Assembly: GCA_029379385.1 (NCBI GenBank)
Contig: CM055610.1
Location: 20,485,422-20,549,421, forward strand
DNA length: 64,000 bases
Direction: 5' to 3'
Source of the DNA: Quillaja saponaria
Lineage: Eukaryota; Streptophyta; Magnoliopsida; Fabales; Quillajaceae
Below the pieces are notes generated by a model. The model did no database searches. It was not told the origin of the DNA and worked only from the letters and a program-made list of their open reading frames with translations. The translations under genes were made by a program, and so were the position numbers. Every line of letters starts with the position of its first letter. The stretch's first letter is position 1. Positions 35,990-46,790 of this stretch are shown one piece after another.

Positions 35990-38032
35990 CACCACCCTCA
36001 TCATATGTAGTCCTTTCAAAGTCTACTATGGACTCATCTTCATGAAAGACTACTTCTTTGCTTATGACTACTTTCTTCTTTACTAGGTCCTATAACTTAT
36101 AGTCAAACTGGTCATTCTCTCTCTAGAATTTCAAACACCAAAGAAATTGAAGAAGACCGTTTGATTAGGTAGCATGCAGCACCTACAGCTTCACCCCAAA
36201 ATGGCTTAGGAAGATTAGCCATTTTCAGCATACATCTGACTTTTCCAACAATAGTGCGGTTCATTCTCTCGGCCACACCATTATGTTAAGGGGTGTCAGG
36301 AACTGTTTTCTCATGTCTTATGCGATGCTTTGAATAATACTCTTCAAAGTCATTAGAGGTGTACTCTCTACCATTATCAGTACAGAGACATTTCAAGGCC
36401 TTTCCTGTCTTTCTCTCCACCATGGCATGAAACTTCTAAAAGTATTTGAACACTTGGCTTTTTGTCTTCAACAAATAAACCCACATCTTCTTTGAAGCAT
36501 CATTAATAAAGGTAACAAAATATTTGTTATCACCCAAGGTCTCCACCTTAAAAGGACCATAAACATCGAAATATACCAATTCCAATTTATTTTCTTTCTG
36601 CTTAGAATGCTTGCAAAAAGAAACTCTATGTTACTTTCCAAATAGGCAATGATCACAAGGATTCAATGGTGTACCTTTGGCAAAATGAATGAGAGACTTT
36701 TTAGCTAATAACTGCAACCCTTTATCACTCATGTGATCCAAATTTGGAGAAGCATCATCTTTCACAGCATTCAACTAATTGCTGCATACCTTCACATGTG
36801 TCCTGTACATCGTACAACATAATTTTTCCTGAGCAATCACTAATTTTCCTTTAGTGAGTTTCCATTTTCAATCCTTAAACTGATGCTCTAATCCTTCTTT
36901 ATCTAGGACATTTGTAGATATCAGATTAAGATGCATATAAGGAATATGACGCACATTATTCAATATCATGGTGCATCCCATACTAGTTTGTATGCAAATA
37001 TCACCAATACCAATAATATTGGAAACACTTGTGTTACCCATCTTCACGTTACCAAAATCTCTTGCTTTGTAGGTAGTGAAGTATCCTTTCTTGGGAACAC
37101 AGTGATATGAGGCAGCTGAGTAAGCTATCCACTCGACATCTGGCTCCTCGACTTGATTGCATTCACCATTGTCATAAACTACTATTATTGAATTGTCATC
37201 TGATTCTGCTATGGCTGATGTATCATCATCTGCTCCTTTATGAGTCTTTCTAACTTTCATCTCTATTTGAAAATCCTACAATTCCTTTTGAAGTGACCAA
37301 CTTTTTCATAGTGGTAACACTTCACTTTCTCTCTGGACTTAAATCTACCTGTGATTTTCCACGGCCTTCTGCTCTTGCCTCTGCCCTTGTTTTCTGTGAC
37401 AAGGGCTTGCCCAACCCCTTCCAGCTTCCGTCTGGTTTCCTCATTAAACATATTGCCCTTGGCAGTCTTTAAACTCAATGTGCCATCTGGAGCCGAGTTG
37501 CTAGCTGTAACCACCAAGGTTTCCCAACTATTAGACAAAGAGCTCAAAAAAAAAAAAAAAAATAGTGCTTGTAACTCATCATCTAGCACTATCTTCATCG
37601 TGGATAAATGATTTACAAGATCTTGGAAATGACTCAAATGCTCGGCTACCGATTATCCCTTCTTTTAGTTAAGTTCCATGAGCTTTTTAATTATGAAGGC
37701 TTTGTTCTACACATTCTTTCTTTTTCATTGATATCAATCATCTGTTGGATGTTTCCAATAGATTTTTTGCTCAATCGCTACCAGTCCTTCTCGGACATAT
37801 CCTTGAGCTTTACCGATTCCTTTTCTATTAGATTATACAGATCATAACAGTAAAGGAGATCCTTTATCATGGGCTTCCATATGGAATAATTTGATGCGGT
37901 CAATTTAATCATAGAACCTGAGTTGCTTGTGTTCTCCATAATTATCAAATCATCAACAGTATCGTATACGTGAACAGTACTCTGTACATGTGAATAGTGA
38001 TCGTATACACTACCAACATGAACCTTGTTCAT
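35990..38032 (-). pseudogene. Copia gag-protease-integrase relic
   Basis: Minus-strand segments read, in order: a gag N-terminus (KLTASNYSIWKPMIKDLLYC, 38032-37778), gag with a damaged zinc knuckle CYHYEKVGHFKRNC (37637-37263; the second Cys is His/Tyr), and a protease region WIAYSAASYHCVPKKGYF (36868-37260). In the protease the active Asp-Ser-Gly is Tyr-Ser-Ala. At about 36840-35990 are GAG-pre-integrase and integrase remnants (CDHCLFGKQHRVSFCKH, CLCTDNGREYTSNDFEEYY, HNGVAERMNRTI). Several stops interrupt it. Reverse transcriptase and RNase H are lost entirely, as if deleted up to the left LTR. Confidence 0.88.
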
Positions 38033-38033
38033 G

Positions 38034-38150
38034 AATGAACATTGGTTCTAAATCAACTTTGGCCCTGAATGAACCTTGGTTCTGAATCAAATTTGGCCTT
38101 GAGCGAATCTTGGTTCTGAATCAACCTTAGCCTTGAACGAACCTTGGCTT
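38034..38150. repeat. Roughly 36-bp tandem repeat in the Copia leader
   Basis: A unit of the form GAACCTTGGTTCTGAATCAA plus TTTGGCCTTGA recurs about three and a half times, beginning GAACATTGG (38037), GAACCTTGG, GAATCTTGG and GAACCTTGG. It lies between the primer-binding site and gag. Confidence 0.8.
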
Positions 38151-38158
38151 TGATAGCA
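38143..38158 (-). other. Degenerate tRNA-iMet primer-binding site of the Copia element
   Basis: The minus strand reads TGCTATCAAAGCCA two bases inside the right LTR. It differs at two positions from TGGTATCAGAGCCA, the usual site complementary to initiator tRNA-Met. It fixes the element's orientation. Confidence 0.75.
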
Positions 38159-38160
38159 TT

Positions 38161-39309
38161 TGTTGGGGAATCACACACCTTTGATACCACTTGTTGGAAA
38201 ATTGGCGAAACTCTGATTCAACTTGTTAGGAATCACCACTATTTTCTGACACTTCTTGTTGGGAATACACAACAGAATAAATCAATTGACCATCAAGCCA
38301 TAAAAAAAATTCAATGAGCAAGAAGAATAACAACACCAGATTTAAGTGGAAAACCTTTTAAAGTCAAGGAAAAAACCACGGGACAAACTTCGAAAAAATT
38401 CTTCCACTATATTAATAATAGCAGGCACACAAATCCTCTCTAGTTACTACTAGAGGTACACATCATCCCTAGTTACTAATAAAGGTACACAAATCATCCC
38501 TAGTTACTGCTAGAGGCATATAAATATCATCGAAGTGAATAATCCAGTGTAGATATTTTTTTTTAAAATAGTGACCCACAATTAGCACTCACATTCAACC
38601 TGTAATGAGTATTTCCTCACTAATTTTGTATCTCTTACATATACTAGCTTTCACTTTGGAACCCACAATGCATACATGACACTGTTATTAGGTAGCTCTT
38701 TGCTTGCCTTTTGGTGCTTATGCACCCACCCAGAGCATTCAAGAGAACAACATTTCTCTTTTTCTGTCTGAGGAGCCCTAAGAGACAAACTCCTCACATT
38801 TTTCTCTCTTCTTCTTGGCTCTCTGTGCCTTGGCCTTGTTGGCCTTGGCTCTCATAACCTTTTACTATGCATTCTTGCTTCTTTGCATCTTGCACCTTTA
38901 TTTATAGGTGCAAAATCCTGCCACTTTTCTTAGGTGAGAAAGGTGTGAATGGCCTAGCTGCCATACATCAACAATGACTACCAAAGTCCAAGAAGGTGGC
39001 TATGATAGCCAAAAGAGTTGCCACATTTGAAGAATAAATTCTTCAAACTTGGTGACTGATGGCTACCACATTCTTCTTTTGTTGCCACCATTTTCTTCTA
39101 GCTTTCTCATTCCTTTGCAGACCATTTGCTAGAAATTTACTATCATATGCAGCTATCCATCAGCCTATAATTAGCTAGAAATTTGCTGCGATTTGCAACA
39201 GCCCAACTTATCTCTGCAATTTGTAGCTTCATAATTCAAACATGGTGGCTGGTTTATTGTCAATAAAACACACCAAAATTGACATTAATCCAGAAATGAG
39301 TTGGACTAC
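38161..39309 (-). repeat. Right (5') LTR of the Copia element, interrupted by a nested element
   Basis: Starts TGTTGGGGAATCA. It is collinear with the left LTR to about 39150 and then continues about 160 bases that the left LTR lacks. It is interrupted at 39309 by the nested LTR element and ends with AACA at 40508-40511. Confidence 0.8.
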
Positions 39310-40502
39310 TATTGGAATTTTGAGCAGGGGAGTGCATAACGGAACCTATATAACAAAAACTATCTACATTAAATAGTAACCGGAGATGTATGACATAAGC
39401 CATACAGAGCTCCTAAAAGAGATGGTATTAGAAGACTTTCAATATGAAACTTTAATTCTTAATCTTTAATATATTTCCTTCTTGTTATTGTTACAAATCA
39501 ATGACTCAAACTCATTTATATATAGATGCCTAGAACTCTAGAATTCTCTTAATACTAATTACATTCATTGGACTCAATCATGCACACACATCACTGATAG
39601 ATTCATCACACATAACTACATACATTCACCATATATAACTAGATACACTTAACTTAGTAGTTCATGCATTTTGTCTTTTCTAGGCTCCACATTCAAATCC
39701 TCAAAATTATGAATTACCACAATTTCCAACACTCCCTCTTAATTCATAATTTTCCTCTATAACTTTTCATCAAACAACCATCCTTGAATTTTCTCTTTGA
39801 TTGCTTCTTCTGTTGTCAACTTCTTGTGATTTTTTTTTCTTCATCTCCATGCTTGCACTATTCATTATTTTTCACTTTTGCTGGCAATATTTTTTCTTGA
39901 TCAGTTGCTGGCTATATTTTTTCTTGATCACTTTCTAGATGATACACTCCAATTTCTTTTTCTCCTTTTTCATCTTGGTCACTGCTTTTATATTGACCAA
40001 CATTTTCTTTGTTGGGTGCAGCCTTTCTTCATGACTGTTTTGCTGATCATTTTGGGCAATTTCTCCCTTTCTTGATCTAACCGTGCTTGTAGCATGATAC
40101 TCTCTCAGAGGCACTATTTCGATGTCTTGTCATAGTGCTTGTAGAGTCATTGTCACTCTCTCAGAGGCACTATTCTATTTGGTAGGCACTACTTGCCTCC
40201 ATTGTTTTCTTTGAGTTTGCCATTTCTCATAGCAATAGATGATCATTTTCCTTGCACCCTTTTGATGCACTTCAAAACTTGTAAGCCAACAAACATTCTT
40301 TCATCATGCCCTTGATAGTAGAAGATTTTTTTTCAACGCCCCATTAAATCGTAACTGCTCTGATACCATGTTGGAAAATTTGAGAACTACATACATTCAC
40401 CACATATAACTAGATACACTTAACTTAATAGTTCATGCATTTTGTCTTTCCTAGGCTCCACATTCAAATCCTCAAAATTATGAATTACCACAATTTCCAA
40501 CA
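39310..40502 (-). mobile_element. Nested short LTR retroelement (1.2 kb) within the Copia LTR
   Basis: Bounded by a 5-bp target duplication ACTAC (39305-39309 and 40503-40507). The left LTR spans 39310-39731 and the right LTR 40369-40502. The right LTR is missing an internal stretch but shares the CTACATACATTCACC ... CAATTTCCAACA sequence. On the minus strand the right LTR is followed with no spacer by TGGTATCAGAGCAG (40368-40355), a tRNA-iMet primer site. A polypurine tract AAGAGGGAG (39740-39732) abuts the other LTR. The 637-bp interior has no recognisable gag or pol, so the element is non-autonomous (TRIM/LARD-like or a deletion derivative). Confidence 0.88.
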
Positions 40503-42186
40503 ACTACAACACTTTCATACTAGGCCTTTCTTCCCCCTTCATTCTTAAGCACCTTATAGAAAGCATAGCCACTTCCTTTAGCTGAACCATATTTTCTTCA
40601 TTCACTATTCCACTCTCAAGAACATCAAACAAGTGATCCTTTTTCCCGGAAGAAATGAAATACATTGCTAGTCATCTTTCCGTTTCTGGCCTAGCGAATG
40701 ATAGTACTTTCCTTCTTGTTAATAGCTCAACAAGTACCACTCCAAAGCTATATACATCGCTTTTTTCAGCCAATTGGCTTGTCAGCATGTATTCTGGATC
40801 TAAATATCCAACAGTACCTTGCACCATTGTGGCTAATTCTGTTTGATCAATTGGAACCAAGCGCGAAGCTCCAAAATCAGACACTTTTGCTGTGTAACTC
40901 TCATCCAGGAGAATGTTTGCTGTTTGACATCTCTATGAATTATAGGCAGGGAGGTAGCAGAGTGCAAATAAGATAGTGCTTCTGCTGTTTCTGCTGCCAT
41001 CCTCAGACGGGTTTTCCAAGATATGTCTGATGCCGTGCTTTCATTATGTATGTAATCAAAGACGGTACCGTTGTTGACGAATTCATAAACTAGCAAGGGA
41101 ATTTTTGCCTTTAAACAACAACCCAAAAGTTTAACCACATTTCTATGATTTATTTGGGACAATACAACAACCTCATTGATGAATTGCTCGATTTGGCTCT
41201 GATCTACTATTTTGGACTTCTTGATGGCAACAACTCGATTATCTGCTAGAAATCCTATATACAGTACCATAACCTCCTGTACCAATGATTAAACTCTCAT
41301 CATAGTTTTGTGTTGCCTTCTTCAGCTCATCCGCAGCAAAAATTCTGGCATTTTCTGCGGAGCCTTCTTGTCTAGAGAGCTGCTGTTGCAAAAGAATGCC
41401 ACCATTCTGCCGAAAGAACTTTTCTTTGAGCTTGATGAGATTTCTTTGTTTGACCACCAAGTAAATCCAGGAGACACACACAAACAAAGCTACAAATCCT
41501 GTCCTAACACCTATAATTCAAATAAAATTGTGCTATCGTAAGTAGACTGCATGGGTCTTTAGAACTTTTCTGACGTCACAAACTTATTCATTGCCAACAA
41601 AAAGACATACTGAGAAAACTCACCAACAATAATCCATTTAAGTATATCTTTCTTCTTCTTCTGTTCACAAGGTTCATCTTCCTTCATTCCATTTCCATAT
41701 TGCCCCGGTGGACAAAAACATTCATACGACCCATCAATGTTGCTACAGTTTTTTTTACTCAAGCAATTACTCTTTCTGTCATCGTGACATTCATTAAAAT
41801 CTGCAAGTGATCATGAAAAAGATAAGAAAAGAAACCAGATTTATTTACTATTTTCGAAAACATAAAAAAATATGGACTATAATTAGACTATTAGGAGATG
41901 TGAACTGATGTACCTTGACAGCCCCCAGGAAGGTATGGGTTTCCCTCAAAACCTTCTTTGCACTCACAACGGTACCCGGATCCATTGGTTGAGTTCGAAC
42001 ATTTGGTGTTGGACCCTGTGCACACATAGTCTGCTGTATTTTGCTTAGCTATTTCACAAGTCTCGTCGCCATTTGCCCAGTCAAACACCATTGGAACCAT
42101 GTTGTCTGGTAGAAATTTAAGATTATCATAGGAATATTTGAACCAGTCTCGTTCAGCAACAAAAGCATAGCTGCAGTTATTGATGT

Positions 42187-44654
42187 CACAAAGTAATATT
42201 GGTAATCGGATTATTAATTAATCAACTGCTATTAGTTAGTTAGATGAAAAGTTACCTTCACAGCCATTAGGTAGGTAAGGGTTCCCTTGGAACCCATCTG
42301 TACAATTGCAGATATATATAGCCTGGATCTGTGTCTATGCAGATGCTGTCTCCTGGCAAGTATAACTTGTTTTATCCTTCTTAGTCATTAAGGAGAGAGA
42401 TGTTATAGACTTGGATATTTGATTTCTTGTAATATGCAAACGAGGGTGTTGTCAAATGTTGTGTTGCAAGAAATAAAGAATTAAGCAGTCCTTTGTTGTG
42501 GATGGTTGATGTGGGGGTTTGTCTATCATTTATTTTAAGCAATGGTACATCATGGAAACATTCTACTGTGATGCTATCTAGCAACTTGTTCTGGTTTTCC
42601 CTATTATTGTGTATTAATTATTTAACCATCAAGAATGAACAAATGTCTTCTCTTTTCCAACAATGAATTAAGATCCATTATATGTTTTCTTCTTCAGTGT
42701 CGTAATAGATTCTGTTGTAAGTAAAGTAGGAAATGATATTGTAAATTTACCAGAACTTGAGAATGCATGTTTGAATCTGCTATGTGGATATACAGGAAAA
42801 CGGGGCAATAAAATTGTTCTAGCTGTGTTAAATATATGATCCTTCATCCTAGTGAGAGAAAGTGGACAATGATAATAGTCTCATAGCTGCTTATAGTAGA
42901 ACAATACAATACATCAATTGAAGATCTAACTTTTTAACTATAAACTAGATTTTTCTTCTCAAAGAACAATACAATACAACAGCTGAGATGGGAAAAGAAG
43001 AAAAGCAAAACTACTTCATGTACTGGAATAGTCATCGTCCACCTTCAATCTCAAATGTGATATGAAATGTATTTTTATCAATTGATTATTGATTTATTAT
43101 ATTAACTCCATCAACTGGCTTAGTGCTATGCCACTCAGGGAACGATTATCTGGGAACTTCTTGAACCTTCGGACACTCACTCCCTTCAAAACTTTCAATT
43201 AATTCATTTTGTTTGAGAATAAATTAAATTAATTTTATAAAAATAGAAATGAGAAATCTCATTTAAAAAAGAGTTAGACTATTCTTAATTTTATAAAATA
43301 TAAAAGTCAGAACAAAAAAATACTATTCTTAATTTTATAAAATATAAAAGTCAGAACAAAAAAATAATTATTTCATAGACTATTAGTAGTTTGAATGAAT
43401 TATCATTCAGCATACCAAACTACCTCTAAGTTCTCCCGAATATGTGGAAGACCAGACAAAGGCCAAAATGTGGTCCTAACAATATTGACTGCATGGGGAA
43501 TGTCTGTCCAATATTAGAAAAAAAGAAATTGGCAAATGATCAAGTCAATCAAGTCTGAGTCGTCTATCAACTATGATGTGCGTATACGAATTGATGAACT
43601 GAAAATAAATTAAGAATGGTTCAAACAAAACATCAACTTGGAGAACTTAATGTAATTGTGGTCCTTGTGGAAATTGTATATGTCTTCATCGATTATTAAA
43701 AGTTAAAACACATGTCTTACCAAAAGAATTTGTGCATTTCAAGTTGTGTTTATTTAATTCTCTTTTCTTAATTAGTTAAGCTTATTCGTAGTCCTAAACA
43801 CATCAATCATTGAATAGAAATAAATAATGTAATATTTTCTCAACCTGCACTACAAATATAAAAAGAATGCTGCCAAACTTAACTTGCACATGGTTATAAA
43901 CCATATAATAACAAAACATGACAGAGAAAAGAAAATTAATAACATTTTCAACAAATAATCACTTAGAATTTTACCTAATTATTTTTCACATAAATGGATT
44001 GAGATAAATAAAAGAAACAGAAAGTAGTTACTGGTACAGAATTACACAGTTTATAAATTCACTATTCCTCTATCTAATTGTCATTTTGATACAATATTGA
44101 ACCGTCCAAAATGAATTTATCTCTCCAGAAAACAAAACATATACAAAAGAAATACTTATTTGTTATAGTGCAAGAATCATCTCCCATCATCCACTGACAA
44201 TATTACATGATTTCTCAAGCTGTCATACTCTGCAGTTATGTTGCTAGTGCCAGCAGATTTGAAAGGATTGGATGCCAGAGCAAGCAAGTGTTCAGTCTCT
44301 TCTTGATTGGAATCAAAATTAACCCATGGATGCTTCTCTGTCATCCTTATTCCTTCTAACTCCATTGCCAATTCTTTCATACTAGGCCTTTCTTCCCCTT
44401 TCATTCTTAAGCACCTTATAGCAAGCATAGCCACTTCCCTTAGCTGATCCATATTTTCTTCATTCACTATTCCACTCTCAAGAACATCAAACAAGTGATC
44501 CTCTTTCCAGGAAGAAATGAAATACATTGCCAGACTTCTTTCCGCTTCTGGCCTATCGAATGATAGTGCTTTCCTTCCTGTTAATAGCTCAACAAGTACC
44601 ACTCCAAAGCTATATACATCGCTTTTTTCAGTCAATTGGCTTGTCAGCATGTAT
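42187..44654. repeat. Segmental duplication, copy 2 (partner 24240-26714)
   Basis: This is the partner of the 24240-26714 block, collinear throughout and carrying the same A-type ectodomain remnant and kinase C-terminal half. An internal short duplication of ACTATTCTTAATTTTATAAA at 43279 and 43322 is specific to this copy. Confidence 0.85.
42188..42620 (-). pseudogene. A-type WAKL ectodomain remnant fused to copy C
   Basis: Near-identical to 24240-24640. It encodes [19 protein letters not shown] and the preceding ectodomain fragment, then stops resembling any WAKL exon. The EGF_CA and kinase parts are absent because the sequence switches at about 42187 into copy C exon 1. Confidence 0.8.
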
Positions 44655-46665
44655 TCTGGATCTAAATATCCAACAGTACCTTGCACCATTGTGGCTAATT
44701 CTGTTTGATCAATTGGAACCAAGCGTGAAGCTCCAAAATCAGACACTTTTGCAGTGTAACTCTGATCCAGGAGAATGTTTGCTGTCTTGACATCTCTATG
44801 AATTATTGGCATGGAAGCAGCAGAGTGCAAATAAGATAGTGCTCCTGCTGTTTCTGCTGCTATCCTCATACGGGTTTTCCAAGATATGTCTGATGCCGTG
44901 CTTTCATTATGTATGTAATCAAAGACAGTACCGTTGTTGACGAATTCATAAACTAGCAAAGGAACTTCTGTCTCTAAACAACAGCCCAAAAGTTTAACCA
45001 CATTCCTATGATTTATTTGGGACAATACAACAACCTCATTGATGAATTGCTCGATTTGGCTCTGATCTACTATTTTGGATTTCTTGATGGCAACAACTCG
45101 ATTATCTGCAAGAAATCCTTTGTATACAGTACCAAAACCTCCTGTGCCAATGATTAAACTCTCATCATAGTTTTGCGTTGCCTTCTTCAGCTCCTCTGCA
45201 GCAAAAATTCTGGCATTTTCTGAGGAGCCTTCTTGTCTAGAGAGCTGCTGTTGCAAAATAATACCACCATTCTGCCTAAAGAACTTTTCTTTGAGCTTGA
45301 TGAGATTTCTTTGCTTGATCACCAAGTAAATCCAGGAGATACACACAAACAATGCTACAAAGCCTGTGCTAACACCTATATTCGAAATAAAATTGTGCAA
45401 TCGTAAGTAGACTGCATAGTTCTTAAGAACTTTTCTGATGTCACAAACTTATTCAATGTCAACAAAAAGACATAATGAGAAAACTTACCAACAATAATCC
45501 ATTTAAGTATATCTTTCTTCTTCTTCTGTTCACAAGGTCCATCTTCCTTTGTTCCATTTCCATATTGCCCCAGTAGACAAAAACATTCATACGACCCAGC
45601 AATGTTGCGACAGTTTTCTTTACTCAAGCAATTATTCTTTGTGTCATCCTGACATTCATTAAAATCTGCAAGTGATCATGAAAAAGATAAGAAAAGAAAC
45701 CAGATTTACTTACTATTTTCGAAAACATAAAAAAATATGGACTATAATTAGACTATTAGGAGATGTGAACTGATGTACCTTGACAGCCCCCAGGAAGGTA
45801 TGGATTTCCCTCAAATCCTTCTTTGCACTCACAAAGGTACCCGGATCCATTGGTTGAGTTCGAACATTTGGTGTTAGGCCCTGTGCACACATAGTTTGCC
45901 GTATTTTGCTTAGCTATTTCACAAGTCTCGTCGCCAATTGCCCAATCAAACACCATTGGAACCATGTTGTCCGGTAGAAATTTAAGATTATCATAGGAAT
46001 ATTTGAACCAGTCTCGTTCAAGCAACAAAAGCATAGCTGCAGTTATTGATGTCCCATACATTTATATGGTTATTAAAGCTATCTGCTTCAATACTAATGT
46101 TGTTCATTCCTGGCGGTATGTCTACCTGGCAACACCCAATTCCAGAACAATCCCCATTATTGGTTTCCAGATCAGGGGTATTGCGATTACATCTTGATAA
46201 GCAACCAGTGGAGGAATTCCCATTGTCTTGGAAACTATTAAGGTACCCGTAAGTGTCACAACCAACAGCAACAAACTTATTTTCTGTGCTAGAAACAGTA
46301 TACGAGGCCGTTTGGAGTTCGGCAAACACTTGGGACTCTAAATCACCAGACTGGTTGTAACACTTTCGGGCTACAAACATCTGAATCTTCAGTTGACCTT
46401 GAAGGGTAATATTTGTGACTTGGAGATTCCCTAACATTAGTGTGTTAGGTGTGGTGGAGGTGTTACAATTGAGAAGAAAATCTGAGTTCAGGGAACACGG
46501 TTCGGTTATGCTAAAGGGATATGGAACTTGTACATCTCCACACAATTGCAATTTGTGATCAGAGCAGTCAGGAACTAGAGCTCCTGCAGATGCCACAGTT
46601 GCTAATACAATCACCAAAAGCAGAATGATTTGTTCACCCATGAGTTCAGCCAGACTTTCTCTCAA
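44177..46665 (-). pseudogene. WAKL copy D: near-intact wall-associated kinase-like gene with a 1-bp frameshift
   Basis: Exons are 46665-45779, 45665-45489 and 45375-44177, with GT-AG introns. The structure is the usual WAK one: signal peptide, GUB_WAK (CGDVQVPYPFSI, CCQVDIPPGMNNISIEADSF), EGF (YLCECKEGFEGNPYLPGGCQ), EGF_CA (NCRNIAGSYECFC), transmembrane helix ([16 protein letters not shown]) and kinase. The kinase has all motifs: [11 protein letters not shown] (about 45148), VAIKKS with the Lys near 45085, [11 protein letters not shown] (44800), DFGASR (44740) and GYLDPEY. It is an RD kinase of family length. The only visible lesion is one extra A at about 46021-46023 (TTCAAGCAACAA, where copy C has TTCAGCAACAA). 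This shifts the frame inside the ectodomain after NCSYAFVA and gives an early stop. Removing one base from the exon sum makes it divisible by three. It may be a very young pseudogene, a segregating null allele or a sequencing error. Confidence 0.9.
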
Positions 46666-46679
46666 ACAGGATATGGTTT

Positions 46680-46790
46680 CTTTGTTTATTTTTGCAGGTA
46701 GAGAAATTGTTCATTTGTATAGATGTTGGTTCTTCTACAGAAGGAGGGACAATTTCAAGCACCAAGTTGTGGTGTATTAGTCAAGTCTTT
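46680..46790 (-). promoter_or_regulatory. Conserved WAKL upstream block, copy D
   Basis: Shares GGTTCTTCTACAGAAGGAG and flanking words with the blocks before copies B and F, starting about 15 bases before the exon-1 Met. It is probably leader plus core promoter. Confidence 0.45.

Larger units (their letters stand above)
34925..40511 (-). mobile_element. Truncated Ty1/Copia (TNT1-type) LTR retrotransposon, minus orientation
   Basis: The element has TG...CA ends (TGTTGGGGAATCA ... ACTACAACA) and a perfect 5-bp target duplication CTTTC at 34920-34924 and 40512-40516, in the WAKL copy C kinase exon. Two diverged LTRs bracket minus-strand gag, protease and integrase relics. Reverse transcriptase and RNase H are absent. 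A degenerate initiator-tRNA-Met primer site sits next to the right (5') LTR. A second LTR element is nested in that LTR. The LTRs differ markedly by eye, so the insertion is not recent. Confidence 0.9.
34723..42187 (-). pseudogene. WAKL copy C: split by a Copia element and truncated at its 5' end
   Basis: The remains of exon 1 (42187-41914, from NCSYAF-equivalent sequence to YLPGGCQ) are followed by an intact-looking 177-bp EGF_CA exon 2 (41800-41624, SKKNCSNIDGSYECFCPPGQYGNG). The kinase exon 3 runs 41520-40512 and resumes at 34919-34723 beyond the retroelement. Compared with copy D there is a 2-base loss near 41253-41258 in the Gly-rich loop region and a 1-base loss near 40922, just 5' of the catalytic HRD codons. 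A CAA-to-TAA stop replaces Gln in the SNQEE segment near 34850. Exon 1 lacks the signal peptide and most of the GUB_WAK domain because the gene is fused at 42187 to an A-type fragment. It is clearly non-functional. Confidence 0.9.

Noticed and set aside
44517..44790. Plus-strand frames antisense to WAKL kinase exons, repeated in copies B, C and D
   Set aside because: Shadows of conserved kinase codons on the other strand.
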